Below are positions 34,661-43,760 of a DNA stretch of 64,000 nt, piece after piece. Within the stretch, counting starts at the first letter, position 1; each line of letters begins with the position of its first letter. The DNA comes from JAWKHR01 sp041394725 (GTDB taxonomy: Bacteria; Acidobacteriota; Vicinamibacteria; Vicinamibacterales; SCN-69-37), in contig JAWKHR010000029.1 in the NCBI GenBank assembly GCA_041394725.1, positions 13,803 to 77,802 of the forward strand. The letters run 5' to 3'. A program made the translations under genes and the position numbers. The notes beneath the pieces are model-generated. The model was not told the DNA's origin, searched no databases, and worked only from the letters and a program-made list of their open reading frames with translations.

Positions 34661-36109
34661 TCAGACGGCCGGGTGCGCGCTGGGGGGTGCGACGGTTTCA
34701 CAGGCTCGCGCCGCGCGAAACACCGTGCGCTCGTTCCAGGCCCGGCCGATGAACTGCAGGCCGACGGGCAGCGCCGGCTGGCCGACCAGCCCGCACGGCA
34801 CGCTGATGGCCGGGAGGCCGGCCAGCGGCGCCGTGACCGTGAACACGTCGGCGAGGTACATCTGCAGCGGGTCCTCGAGCCGCTCGCCCAGCGCGAACGC
34901 TGGCGTCGGCGTCGTCGGCATCGCCACCACGTCCACGGTCTCGAAGGCCCGGTCGAAATCCTCGCGGATCAGCGTGCGCACCTGCTGCGCCTTCAGGTAG
35001 TAGGCGTCGTAGTAGCCGGCGCTCAGGACGTAGGTCCCGAGCATCAAGCGCCGCTTGACCTCGGCGCCGAAGCCGCCGGACCGGGTCGTGTCGTACATCG
35101 CGGCGAGGGCGTCGGCGCCGGGCGCGCGAAACCCGTAACGCACCCCGTCGTAGCGCGCGAGGTTCGAGCTCGCCTCGGCGGTCGCGACCAGGTAGTAGAC
35201 GGCCACGCCGAGGGGGCTGTGGGGCAGCGTGACCTCCCGGACGTCGGCACCGGCGCCCGCCAGCGCATCGAGCGCCGTGTCGAAGGCGCGGCGGACCTCC
35301 GCGTCCACGTCGTCGCCGATCAGGTGCCGGGGGACGCCCACGCGGAGCCGGTCCTCCGCGTTGGGCTGGGGCGGCGCGCCAGACGTGTCGGCGTCGCCCG
35401 AGGTCGCGTCACGCGGGTCGTGTCCGGCGATCGCGTCGAGCAGGAGTTCCGCATCGTCCACGGTTCGGGCGAGCGGTCCGATCTGATCGAGCGACGAGGC
35501 GAACGCGATCAGGCCGTACCGCGAGACCCGTCCATAGGTGGGCTTCGCGCCGACGATGCCGCAGAACGCGGCGGGCTGACGAATCGAGCCGCCGGTGTCG
35601 GAGCCGAGCGCGAGTGGGACGAGCCCGGCGGCGACGGCCGCGGCCGATCCGCCGCTCGAGCCGCCCGGCGACCGGTCCAGCGACCACGGGTTGCGCGTCG
35701 GGCCCCAGGCGGAATGCTCGGTCGACGAGCCCATCGAGAACTCGTCGCAGTTCGTCTTGCCGACGATGACCGCGCCGGCGGCGAGGAGGCGGTCGACCAC
35801 GCCGGCCTGGAACACGGGCTGGTAACCCTCGAGCATCCGGGACCCGGCGGTGGCGGGCATGCCCGGCGCCGCGATGTTGTCCTTGAGCGCGACGGGCACG
35901 CCGTGCAGCGGGCCGCGGGGGCCGGACTGCCGGTCGAGTGCGCGGGCGCGGGCCAGGGCGCCCTCGCCATCGACGTGCAGGAAGGCGTGCAGGGTCGGAT
36001 CGATGGCGGCGATGCGCGCGAGCGTGCGCTCGCACGCTGCCTCGGCGGACGTCTCGCCGCGGGTGATGGCGTCGCGCAGGTCGCGCGCGGTGACGAACGG
36101 ATCGATCAT
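34661..36109 (-). CDS. gatA: Aspartyl/glutamyl-tRNA amidotransferase subunit A
   Basis: This 482-residue amidase releases ammonia from glutamine for conversion of Glu-tRNA(Gln) or Asp-tRNA(Asn). Catalytic triad motifs are present: [10 protein letters not shown] (Lys), [16 protein letters not shown] (cis-Ser) and [11 protein letters not shown] (nucleophile Ser), together with [19 protein letters not shown] [12 protein letters not shown] use the ATG at 36109, two bases after the gatC stop; a GTG at 36118 would overlap gatC. gatB is not adjacent. Confidence 0.95.
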   Translation of the reverse strand: MIDPFVTARDLRDAITRGETSAEAACERTLARIAAIDPTLHAFLHVDGEGALARARALDRQSGPRGPLHGVPVALKDNIAAPGMPATAGSRMLEGYQPVFQAGVVDRLLAAGAVIVGKTNCDEFSMGSSTEHSAWGPTRNPWSLDRSPGGSSGGSAAAVAAGLVPLALGSDTGGSIRQPAAFCGIVGAKPTYGRVSRYGLIAFASSLDQIGPLARTVDDAELLLDAIAGHDPRDATSGDADTSGAPPQPNAEDRLRVGVPRHLIGDDVDAEVRRAFDTALDALAGAGADVREVTLPHSPLGVAVYYLVATAEASSNLARYDGVRYGFRAPGADALAAMYDTTRSGGFGAEVKRRLMLGTYVLSAGYYDAYYLKAQQVRTLIREDFDRAFETVDVVAMPTTPTPAFALGERLEDPLQMYLADVFTVTAPLAGLPAISVPCGLVGQPALPVGLQFIGRAWNERTVFRAARACETVAPPSAHPAV

Positions 36110-36110
36110 C

Positions 36111-36419
36111 TCATTCACTGCCGGGGACGACGCGCGGGACGCGAAACAGCCCTGCCCCGGCGTCCGCGTCCGGCGCGCCGGCGAGCACGGCGGCACGGTC
36201 GAGCGACGGCACGGGCTCGTCCTCGCGCCAGGCGCCGGCCAGGCCGAGCGGATGGGACGTGGGCGACACCCCCGCCGTGTCCACCTGCCGGACCGCTTCG
36301 GCATAGCCGAGGATCGCGGTCAGCTCCGCCGCGAACCGTTCGGTTTCCGCGTCCGTCAGTGAGAGGTGAGCGAGGGCCGCGATGCGGCGGACCTCCTCGC
36401 GGTCGAGCTTCGAAGCCAT
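36111..36419 (-). CDS. gatC: Aspartyl/glutamyl-tRNA amidotransferase subunit C
   Basis: This 102-residue GatC has [22 protein letters not shown] and [16 protein letters not shown], the conserved helices that hold GatA and GatB together. A TAGCAT box lies nine bases upstream of the ATG. Operon gatCA. Confidence 0.93.
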   Translation of the reverse strand: MASKLDREEVRRIAALAHLSLTDAETERFAAELTAILGYAEAVRQVDTAGVSPTSHPLGLAGAWREDEPVPSLDRAAVLAGAPDADAGAGLFRVPRVVPGSE

Positions 36420-36474
36420 CAGGCGAGGATGCTAGCATGGTCGCCGAGCGGGTTTTTCCGGAGAGGACGGCGTG

Positions 36475-37371
36475 ATGCGCTCGGTGATGGCCCTGGTGGC
36501 CGGCGTGATGGTGATCGTGTCGCCGGTGTCGGTCGCGGGGTGGGGCATGGACGTCCACCGCCTCATCACGGCACGCGCGCTCGACGGACTGCCGTCGGAT
36601 CTCCGGCCGCTGTTCGCGGCGCGACGCGACTTCGTGATCGAACACTCGGTCGATCCCGACCTCTGGCGCGTGGTCGGGCTGCTCGGCGAGCACGGCGCCG
36701 AAGATCCCAACCACTTCCTCGACATCGACGGCCTGGACGAGCCGCCGCCGTTCGCCGGCGTGCCGCGCGAGTGGGACGCGTACGTCGCGCGCTACGGCAC
36801 GGAGAAGGCCAATCGCATGGGCCGGCTGCCGTGGCGCGTGGCAGACGTGTACGGCCGCCTGCTCGCGGCGTTCCGCGACATGGGGACCGGCCGATCGCCG
36901 TGGGCGGCCGACAACGCGCGGTACCTGTCCGCGGTCCTCGCGCACTACGTCGAGGACGCGCACCAGCCGTTCCATGCCGCGCTCAACTACGACGGCCAGC
37001 TCACCGGCCAGCGCGGGATTCATTCGCGGTTCGAGACCGAGCTGGTGCTCCGCAACCGGACCTCGCTGCGCCTGTCGCCGGTGCGCATCCGGCCGATCGC
37101 CAACGCCCGGGACGACATCTTCGCGCGGCTCGTGGAGGGACAGGCCCTGGTGGCGCCGATCCTCGACGCGGATCGCCGCGCGTCGGGCGGGCGCGAGCGG
37201 TACGACGATGCGTACTACGCCGCGTTCCTCGACGGGGTGCGGCCCATCCTGGAGCGCCGGCTGAGCGAGTCGGCCAGCGGCGTGGCGTCGATGATCGTCG
37301 CGGCCTGGACCGAGGCGGGTCGCCCGGCCGTGTCCCGCGCGCCCTCGCCGCCGGGGCTCTGGCCGCACTGA
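36475..37371 (+). CDS. Secreted S1/P1 nuclease / zinc phospholipase-like protein
   Basis: This 298-residue protein has a signal peptide ending near SVAGWG; the mature protein would then begin with WGMDVHRLI, where P1-type enzymes use the N-terminal Trp and a His to bind zinc. Further zinc-ligand motifs are IEHSVDPDLW, HFLDIDG, LAHYVEDAHQPFHAAL and GIHSRFETEL. These fit the all-helical trinuclear zinc fold of S1/P1 nucleases and phospholipase C. Substrate (nucleic acid or lipid) is uncertain. GGAGAGG is eight bases before the ATG. Confidence 0.85.
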   Translation: MRSVMALVAGVMVIVSPVSVAGWGMDVHRLITARALDGLPSDLRPLFAARRDFVIEHSVDPDLWRVVGLLGEHGAEDPNHFLDIDGLDEPPPFAGVPREWDAYVARYGTEKANRMGRLPWRVADVYGRLLAAFRDMGTGRSPWAADNARYLSAVLAHYVEDAHQPFHAALNYDGQLTGQRGIHSRFETELVLRNRTSLRLSPVRIRPIANARDDIFARLVEGQALVAPILDADRRASGGRERYDDAYYAAFLDGVRPILERRLSESASGVASMIVAAWTEAGRPAVSRAPSPPGLWPH

Positions 37372-37377
37372 TCCGGC

Positions 37378-38061
37378 ATGGACGTCTTCCTCATCCCGCT
37401 TGCGGCCTCGCGGCACGAGCTCTACTGCGAGGTCGAGACGCCCGGCATCGAGGCGGACGCGGCCGCGGCGGAGCAGGGCTGGTGGGCGCGCCAGAAGGCG
37501 CGGTTCCAGGCGATGCTGGCCGAGGCGGAGGAGGATCGCGCCCGCCGGGATCGGGGCGAGGACAGCCGGAAGACCGGCCTCGCCCGCGTCATCGTCGCGC
37601 GCATCGCCGAGGCGGTGGCCGAGCAGCGCCTGCTGTGGCACCTGCGCGGCGAGACGCGCGTGCGCCTGCTGCATCCCGACGAACTGGACGGCGCGCGAGC
37701 CGTGCAGACCGCCCGCGCGCTGATGACCCAGGACTTCGCGAAGCACCGTCGCTGGTGCGTCATCGACGGCCTGATCGCCGCCATCACCGGGCCCGCGCTG
37801 TTCTTCGTGCCGGGCCCCAACGTGATCTCGTGGTACTTCTTCTTCCGCGCGGTCGGACACTTCTACGCCATGCGCGGCGCGCGGCAGGGACTGCGCGCCG
37901 TGTCCTGGGACACCGAGGCGGCGGGCGCGCTGTCGGGGATTCGCGAGGCCCTCGACCTCGACCCGGCGGATCGACGCACGCGCCTCGACGAACTCGCCGA
38001 CGCGCTGGGCCTCGAGCACCTCACGGGGTTCGTCGAGCGCGTGTCGCCCCGCCGGCCGTGA
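37378..38061 (+). CDS. Mit_KHE1-like protein (mitochondrial K+/H+ exchange-related family)
   Basis: This 227-residue protein has a charged N-terminal half (VFLIPLAASRHELYCE, then ERARRDR-type helices) and a hydrophobic segment VIDGLIAAITGPALFFVPGPN. This is followed by SWYFFFRAVGHFYAMRGARQGL, which resembles the yeast Mit_KHE1 family linked to mitochondrial K+/H+ exchange. The C-terminus is soluble. It starts 6 bases after the nuclease gene. No ion-transport residues can be assigned, so the role in ion exchange is an analogy only. Confidence 0.6.
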   Translation: MDVFLIPLAASRHELYCEVETPGIEADAAAAEQGWWARQKARFQAMLAEAEEDRARRDRGEDSRKTGLARVIVARIAEAVAEQRLLWHLRGETRVRLLHPDELDGARAVQTARALMTQDFAKHRRWCVIDGLIAAITGPALFFVPGPNVISWYFFFRAVGHFYAMRGARQGLRAVSWDTEAAGALSGIREALDLDPADRRTRLDELADALGLEHLTGFVERVSPRRP

Positions 38062-38075
38062 GCGCGGCCGGGGTG

Positions 38076-38089
38076 TATACTCGGCGCCC
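38076..38089 (+). promoter_or_regulatory. -10 box TATACT eight bases before the lpxD start
   Basis: TATACT at 38076-38081 is followed by eight bases and GTG at 38090, with no Shine-Dalgarno sequence. Transcript would be leaderless or nearly so. Confidence 0.5.
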
Positions 38090-39121
38090 GTGACCCTCGC
38101 GGAGCTGGCCGAACGACTCGGGTGCCGCCTCGAGGGTGACGGCACGATCACGGTGACGCGCGTCGCCGGCCTCGACGACGCCGGTCCCGGCGACGTGACG
38201 TTCCTGGCCAACCCGCGCTACGCCGGCCGCCTCGCCGGGACGCGCGCGTCGGCGGTCATCGCCGGCGCGTCGGTCACCGGCGCGCCCTGCGCGGTCCTCC
38301 GCTCTCCCCATCCCTACCTCACCTTCGCGCACGCGCTCGGCGTGCTCGCGCCGTCCGAGCGTCCGGCGCCGGGCATCAGCCCGCGAGCCGCCGTCGATCC
38401 GGCCGCGACCGTGGACGCCTCGGCGTCGGTCGGCCCGTTCGTCGTGGTCGGGCGCGACGCGCGCGTGGGCGCGGGGACGGTCCTCCACCCGCACGTCGTC
38501 GTCGGTCCCGGCGCGGTCATCGGGCGCGACTGCGTCCTGCACGCGCACGTCTCGATCCGCGAAGGCGTGGTGCTGGGCGACCGCGTCGTCGTGCAGGACG
38601 CGGCCGTCGTCGGCAGCGACGGCTTCGGCTTCGCGCGACGGCCCGACGGCGAACACGAGAAGATCCCGCAGGTCGGGCGGGTCGTCGTCGAGGACGACGT
38701 GGAGATCGGCGCGCACTCCGCCGTCGACCGTCCGGCGGTGGGCGAGACGCGGATTGCGCGCGGCGCCAAGCTGGACAACCTGGTGCAGATCGCCCATGGC
38801 GTGAAGGTGGGCCGCCGGGCCCTGCTCGCCGCGCAGGTGGGCATCGCGGGCAGCACCACGCTCGGCGACGACGTGATGATGGGCGGCCAGAGCGGTGCCG
38901 ACGGTCACCTGACGATCGGCGACGGCGCGTCGGTCAACGCGAAGGCCGCGGTGACGCGTGACGTCCCGGCGGGGCAGCGGGTGGCCGGGGTGCCGGCCGG
39001 CGACGTGCGCGCCTGGCGGGAGCAGACAGTGCTGTTGCGCCGGCTGCCCGAGTGGCGGCGGCGGCTGACCGATCTCGCCGGGCGCCTCGAGGCGCTCGAG
39101 CGCCGGGGTCGTGCCCGCTAG
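38090..39121 (+). CDS. lpxD: UDP-3-O-(3-hydroxyacyl)glucosamine N-acyltransferase
   Basis: This 343-residue left-handed beta-helix enzyme attaches the second acyl chain in lipid A synthesis. The N-terminal uridine-binding domain ends with SPHPYLTFAHAL; then come hexapeptide repeats of the V/I-x-x-x-x-G/A type from about residue 100 to 300. Active-site parts are SDGFGFARR, KIPQVGRVVVEDDVEIGA and LVQIAHGVKVGR, with the catalytic His in the last. Proves that the organism is a diderm with lipid A. Confidence 0.95.
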   Translation: MTLAELAERLGCRLEGDGTITVTRVAGLDDAGPGDVTFLANPRYAGRLAGTRASAVIAGASVTGAPCAVLRSPHPYLTFAHALGVLAPSERPAPGISPRAAVDPAATVDASASVGPFVVVGRDARVGAGTVLHPHVVVGPGAVIGRDCVLHAHVSIREGVVLGDRVVVQDAAVVGSDGFGFARRPDGEHEKIPQVGRVVVEDDVEIGAHSAVDRPAVGETRIARGAKLDNLVQIAHGVKVGRRALLAAQVGIAGSTTLGDDVMMGGQSGADGHLTIGDGASVNAKAAVTRDVPAGQRVAGVPAGDVRAWREQTVLLRRLPEWRRRLTDLAGRLEALERRGRAR

Positions 39122-39129
39122 CCGGGCAC

Positions 39130-39141
39130 TATAATCGGCGG
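39130..39141 (+). promoter_or_regulatory. Consensus -10 TATAAT six bases before the M16 peptidase ATG
   Basis: A perfect TATAAT (39130-39135) precedes the ATG at 39142 by six bases. No Shine-Dalgarno sequence. Strong example of a leaderless promoter. Confidence 0.65.
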
Positions 39142-40524
39142 ATGGTGTTCAGCAGGATGGCGCGCGCCGCCGCGCTGGCGGCCGGCGTGGTGGTGTGCCT
39201 CAGCGCCGCGCCCCGCGACACGGTCGTCCGGCCCCCGAAGTTCGACTACACGATGACGACCCTGGCCAACGGCCTGCAGGTCGTCTTTCTCGAGGATCAT
39301 TCGACGCCGATCGTCCACGCGTCGCTGTGGTATCACGTCGGATCCAAGGACGAGAAGCCCGGGCGCACGGGCTTCGCCCACCTGTTCGAGCACCTGATGT
39401 TCAAGGGGTCGAAGAACGTCCGGCCCGATCAGCACCCGTCGTGGATTACGAGCGTCGGCGGCCAGGCCAACGCCTACACCGAGGAGGACGCGACGGTGTA
39501 CTGGGAGACGGTGCCGGCCCAGTACCTGCCGCTCGTGCTCTGGCTCGAGGCCGACCGGATGGGGTCGCTCGAGGTGAGCGAGGACAAGTTCCTCGCCGAG
39601 CGGGAGGTGGTCAAGGAAGAGCGGCGGATGCGCTACGAGAACCAGCCCTTCGGCCGGCTCCCGGAGATCATCTACGACCACGCGTTCACCACGCACCCCT
39701 ACAAGCACCAGACGATCGGCAGCATGGAGGACCTCGAGGCCGCGTCGATCGACGACGTGCGCGGGTTCTACGAGACCTACTACGTGCCGAACAACGCCAC
39801 GCTCACGCTCGCGGGCGATTTCGACACGGCGCAGGCGCAGGCGCTGGTCGAGCGCTACTTCGGCCGCGTGCCGCGCGGCGAGCCCGTGCCCCGCGACATC
39901 CCGAAGGAGCCGCCGCACACCGGGGAGGAGCGGTTCACGGTGAACGAGACGTGGCCGCTGCCCGCGGTGGTCGTGTCGTACCACATCCCCTATGACGGCC
40001 ACCCCGACTCGTACCCGCTGCACATCCTCGGCAAGATCCTCTCGGACGGCGACAGCTCGCGGATCTACCGGTCGCTCGTCTACGAGAAGGAGCTGGCGCT
40101 CGCGGCGTTCGGGCAGGCGAACCTGATCGAGCACCCGAACCTGTTCTATGCCGTGGCCATCGTGCAGCCGCCGAACACGCCGGACGCGGTGCTGCGGGCG
40201 CTGCAGGCGGAGCTGGATCGCGTGAAGACCGAGGGCGTGACGGCCGGGGAGCTGAACCGGGCGAAACGCCAGTTCGCGCGCGACTACATCTTCGGCCGCG
40301 AAACGGTGCAGCAGAAGGCGCTCCAGCTCGCGCACGCCGTGGTCATCCACGACGACATCACGACCGCCGACGGCGAGTTCGACCTGTTCCAGGACATCAC
40401 GCTCGAGGACGTCCAGCGCGTCGCGCGCACCTATTTCACCGACCAGTCGCGCATGCTGCTGACGATTCTCCCGCGCGGCGCCGCGGCGCCCGGCGGCGCC
40501 GGCGGCGGGGGAGGCGCGCGGTGA
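39142..40524 (+). CDS. M16 zinc peptidase, catalytic subunit
   Basis: This 460-residue protein has a signal segment (AALAAGVVVCLSA) and the inverted zinc motif FAHLFEHLMFKG, with His80, Glu83 and His84, and a distal Glu in LAEREVVKEERRM. It also has the M16 C-domain (LHILGKILSDGDSSRIYRSL). It probably degrades peptides in the periplasm. The next gene encodes a partner lacking the zinc motif, the common bacterial two-gene M16 arrangement. The C-terminus ends in a Gly-rich tail. Confidence 0.93.
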   Translation: MVFSRMARAAALAAGVVVCLSAAPRDTVVRPPKFDYTMTTLANGLQVVFLEDHSTPIVHASLWYHVGSKDEKPGRTGFAHLFEHLMFKGSKNVRPDQHPSWITSVGGQANAYTEEDATVYWETVPAQYLPLVLWLEADRMGSLEVSEDKFLAEREVVKEERRMRYENQPFGRLPEIIYDHAFTTHPYKHQTIGSMEDLEAASIDDVRGFYETYYVPNNATLTLAGDFDTAQAQALVERYFGRVPRGEPVPRDIPKEPPHTGEERFTVNETWPLPAVVVSYHIPYDGHPDSYPLHILGKILSDGDSSRIYRSLVYEKELALAAFGQANLIEHPNLFYAVAIVQPPNTPDAVLRALQAELDRVKTEGVTAGELNRAKRQFARDYIFGRETVQQKALQLAHAVVIHDDITTADGEFDLFQDITLEDVQRVARTYFTDQSRMLLTILPRGAAAPGGAGGGGGAR

Positions 40525-41999
40525 GGCGTCCGCGCGCGCGCGTGCTGCAGGCCGCGGCGGTCGTCGTCGTCGCGATCGTGGTCTCGGCGCAGGCCTGGCC
40601 CGTCGAGCGGCCGCCGGCGCCGCTGCCCGACCGTCCCGTCGCGTTTCCTCCGTACGAGATCCGGACGCTCGACAACGGCCTGCAGGTGCTGGTGGTCCCG
40701 CACCACGAGCAGCCGGCGGTGAGCTTCCGGCTGCTCATCAAGGCCGGCGCCGCCCAGGAACCCTCCGACCGGCCCGGCGTGGCCTCGGTGGTGGCCGGGC
40801 TCCTCGCGCAGGGCACGACGACGCGGTCGGCCGGCGAGATTGCGACCGAGATCGACTCGGCGGGCGGGTTCATCTCCGCCGGATCCGGCAACGAGCTGAG
40901 CAACGTCAGCGGCGCCGTGGTCAAGGACCGCACGGATCTCGCGCTGGGACTCGCCGCCGATCTCGTCGAGCACCCGGCGTTCGCGCCGGAGGAGATCGAC
41001 CGGCAGCGGCGGCAGGTGCTCTCGGCGCTGCAGGTCAACTACGACGACCCGGACTACCTGGCGAACCTGGTGTTCGACCGGCTCGTCTTCGGCGACCACC
41101 CCTACGGGCGGCCGACCACCCCGGAGTCGGTGTCGCGCATCACGCGCGACGACCTGGTCGCGTACCACCGAACCTGGTTCGTGCCCAACAACGCGCTGCT
41201 GGCCATCGTCGGCGACCTGACCGTGGACGAGGCGTTCGCGGCGGCGCGCAGGGCGTTCGGCGGGTGGCAGGCGCGCGAGGTCCCCGTCGTGCGGGCGCCG
41301 GCACCGCCCGCGCCCGTGCGGCGCCTCGTCGTCGTCGATCGCCCCGGGTCCGCCCAGACCGAGATCCGCGTGGGGCACCTGGGCGTGGCGCGCACGCACC
41401 CGGACTACGTCGCGCTCGACCTGCTGATTCGCATCCTGGGCGGCGAGGGCGCGAACCGCCTGTTCGGCGTCCTGCGGAGCGAGCACGCGCTGACCTACGG
41501 CGCTTCGGCCGACCTGAACACCTACAAGGCCAGCGGGTCGTTCGTCGCCGAGACGGACACGCGCACGGAAGCCACCGTCGAGGCGCTGCGGCTGATGGTC
41601 GACGAGGTCTGGCGGCTGCAGCGCGAGCCCGTGGACGCGGCCGAGCTCGAAGGCGCGGAGCGGTTCCTGTCCGGCAATTTTCCCCTGACGATCGAGACGC
41701 CGGCGGCGATTGCCGAGCAGGTGCTGGTGAACCTCTTCTACGGGATCGATCTGCGCGAGATCGAGACCTATCGCGAGCGCGTGAACCGCGTGTCTCCCGA
41801 CGACATCCAGCGGGTGGCCAGGGCGTTCCTCCAGCCGGACCACCTGGCCATCGTGCTCGTCGGCGACGCCGCGGCGTTCGTGCCGCAGCTGCGCGCGGCG
41901 GGATTCGACGAGTTCGAGCGGATCCCGATTGCCGACCTCGACCTGAACGCGCCCTCGCTCCGGCGGTCCGCGCCGGGGGCGGGCGGCGCCAGGGACTGA
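40521..41999 (+). CDS. M16 peptidase, non-catalytic partner subunit
   Basis: This 492-residue M16 protein has a signal segment (VVVVAIVVSAQA). The position of the zinc motif reads GVASVVAGLLAQGTTTRSA, without HxxEH, so it cannot bind catalytic zinc. The C-terminal half keeps the substrate-binding Arg/Tyr region (ALTYGASADLNTYKASGSF). Such subunits pair with the active one to make a clam-shell chamber. GTG overlaps the preceding stop (GTGA), which implies a 1:1 ratio. Confidence 0.92.
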   Translation: MRRPRARVLQAAAVVVVAIVVSAQAWPVERPPAPLPDRPVAFPPYEIRTLDNGLQVLVVPHHEQPAVSFRLLIKAGAAQEPSDRPGVASVVAGLLAQGTTTRSAGEIATEIDSAGGFISAGSGNELSNVSGAVVKDRTDLALGLAADLVEHPAFAPEEIDRQRRQVLSALQVNYDDPDYLANLVFDRLVFGDHPYGRPTTPESVSRITRDDLVAYHRTWFVPNNALLAIVGDLTVDEAFAAARRAFGGWQAREVPVVRAPAPPAPVRRLVVVDRPGSAQTEIRVGHLGVARTHPDYVALDLLIRILGGEGANRLFGVLRSEHALTYGASADLNTYKASGSFVAETDTRTEATVEALRLMVDEVWRLQREPVDAAELEGAERFLSGNFPLTIETPAAIAEQVLVNLFYGIDLREIETYRERVNRVSPDDIQRVARAFLQPDHLAIVLVGDAAAFVPQLRAAGFDEFERIPIADLDLNAPSLRRSAPGAGGARD

Positions 42000-42008
42000 C
42001 GGGCGCGC

Positions 42009-43178
42009 GTGGCGACGGGTCCGCGCGTCCTGGTCTCGTGCGGTGAGGCGTCCGGCGATCTGTACGCGGGCGCGCTCGTCGAGGCCCTGCGCCGCGTCGA
42101 ACCCGGCGTGGACGTCGTCGCCTTCGGCGGCGACCGGCTGCGCGCCGCCGGCGCCTCGCTCGTGGGGGACTACCGCGGTGTCTCGGTCACCGGCCTGAGC
42201 GAGGCGATCGCCGCGCTGCCGCGATCGTGGCAGCTCCTCCGGCGGATCGAGGCCGTGGCGCGGGAGCGGCGGCCGGACGTCTTCGTCGCCATCGACTTCC
42301 CCGACTTCAACTTCCGGCTGCTCCCGGTGATGCACCGGCTCGGCATCCCGGTCGTCTACTACGTCAGTCCGCAGCTCTGGGCGTGGCGGGCCGGCCGGCT
42401 CGAGACGATCCGCCGCTACGTGCGCCGGATGCTGGTCATCTTCCCGTTCGAGACCGGGCTCTACGAGCGCGCCGGCGTCCCGGTGACCTTCGTCGGGCAC
42501 CCGCTGGTCGATCTCGCGCGCGCGACCCGATCGCGCGAGGACGTGCTCCGCAGTGCCGGGCTCGACCCGGCCCGGCCGGTCGTCGCGCTCCTGCCAGGCA
42601 GCCGGCCGAACGAGCTGCGCCGCATCCTGCCGACGCTGCGCGCGGCCGTGCCGTTGATCGCGGCGCGGGTGCCGGGCGCCCAGTTCCTGGTCGCCCGCGC
42701 GCCCGCGCTCGACGACAGCCTGTTCACGCCGCTCGCGGACCTGACCGCGTCGGGGGTGCCGTGCGCGGTGATGGCCGGCGAGGCGGACAACGTGCTCGGC
42801 GCCGTGGACGTCGCGGTCACCGCGTCGGGCACCGCGACCGTGCAGACCGCGCTGCACGACCGGCCGATGGTGATGGTCTACCGCCTGTCCCCGATGACCT
42901 ACGCGCTCGGCCGCCGGTTCGTGCGCGTGCCGCACTACGCGATGGTCAACCTGATCGCGGGCCGCGCGGTGATCCGGGAACTGGTGCAGGACGACCTGAC
43001 GCCCGAGGCCGTGGCGGGGGAGGCCGTCTCGCTGCTCACCGACCGGGGCCGCGCCGAGGCCATGCGCCGCGACCTGGCCGAGGTGCGCGCACGCCTCGGC
43101 GGGCCCGGGGCCTCGGACCGGGCGGCCGCCGAGGTGCTGCGGGCCGCCGGCCTGTGGAAAACAGACCCGTCCCCTTAG
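42009..43178 (+). CDS. lpxB: Lipid-A-disaccharide synthase
   Basis: This 389-residue GT-B enzyme joins UDP-diacylglucosamine and lipid X in lipid A synthesis. Motifs are SCGEASGDLYAG, VAIDFPDFNFRLL, YYVSPQLWAWRAGR, LLPGSRPNELRRILP and VTASGTATVQTAL. GTG at 42009 lies nine bases after the M16 gene. Found with lpxD in one cluster, separated by the peptidase pair. Confidence 0.95.
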   Translation: MATGPRVLVSCGEASGDLYAGALVEALRRVEPGVDVVAFGGDRLRAAGASLVGDYRGVSVTGLSEAIAALPRSWQLLRRIEAVARERRPDVFVAIDFPDFNFRLLPVMHRLGIPVVYYVSPQLWAWRAGRLETIRRYVRRMLVIFPFETGLYERAGVPVTFVGHPLVDLARATRSREDVLRSAGLDPARPVVALLPGSRPNELRRILPTLRAAVPLIAARVPGAQFLVARAPALDDSLFTPLADLTASGVPCAVMAGEADNVLGAVDVAVTASGTATVQTALHDRPMVMVYRLSPMTYALGRRFVRVPHYAMVNLIAGRAVIRELVQDDLTPEAVAGEAVSLLTDRGRAEAMRRDLAEVRARLGGPGASDRAAAEVLRAAGLWKTDPSP

Positions 43179-43187
43179 ACTATGTCC
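43176..43187 (+). promoter_or_regulatory. -10 TAGACT overlapping the lpxB stop, six bases before ATG 43188
   Basis: TAGACT begins in the lpxB stop codon. An ATG follows at once, and a second in-frame ATG follows after six bases; the second has the spacing of a leaderless start. Confidence 0.45.
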
Positions 43188-43760
43188 ATGTCTCGAGGCC
43201 TCCTGGCGATGGCCGCCACCCTGGTCCTGGCCGGCACGTCGCTCGCCGCTCACATCGTCGTCCCGGCCGAGTTCCGGGAGATCGTCAACGAGTCGGCGCT
43301 CATCGCGCGTGGCGTGGTGACCGACGTCCGCGCCGTGGCCGTGCCCGGCCGCGGCATCGACACGATTGCGACCGTGGCGGTCGAATCGCTCGTCAAGGGC
43401 GACGAGGTCCGGTTCGTGTCGGTCCGGCTGCCGGGCGGGCAGATCGGCAGCACGCGATTCGTGATGCTCGGCGCGCCCACGCTCCGGGTCGGGGAACGCG
43501 CGGTCTTCCTGCTCAAACGCGATCCCGAGAATTTCTGGCGACCGGTGGGCCTCTCCATGGGGATCTTCCGCGTGCGCATCGACCCGCGCACCGGCCGCGG
43601 ACTGGTCGATCCGCCGGTGGTGCCGAACCGGACCGCGTCGGCCACCGGCCCGGTCGTGCGGGGGGACACGAGACGCCAGACGATGGCCGTCGACGAGTTC
43701 GAGGGCCTCGTGCGGACGATGACGCTCGGGCGCGCGATGCGGCGGGGAGGGCGGCAGTGA
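43188..43760 (+). CDS. Secreted protein of unknown function
   Basis: This 190-residue protein has a clear signal peptide (GLLAMAATLVLAGTSLAAH). The rest is beta-rich (SALIARGVVTDVRAV, VESLVKGDEVRFVSVRLPGG, VGERAVFLLKRD, VGLSMGIFRVRID). It resembles small secreted proteins found next to matrixin genes in Acidobacteriota, which may be inhibitors or chaperones, but no named family is recognised. ATG at 43182 is possible. The stop overlaps the matrixin start. Confidence 0.65.
   Translation: MSRGLLAMAATLVLAGTSLAAHIVVPAEFREIVNESALIARGVVTDVRAVAVPGRGIDTIATVAVESLVKGDEVRFVSVRLPGGQIGSTRFVMLGAPTLRVGERAVFLLKRDPENFWRPVGLSMGIFRVRIDPRTGRGLVDPPVVPNRTASATGPVVRGDTRRQTMAVDEFEGLVRTMTLGRAMRRGGRQ

Noticed and set aside
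40431..43253. 940-codon minus-strand frame across the M16 and lpxB genes
   Set aside because: Antisense shadow of genes with full catalytic motifs.
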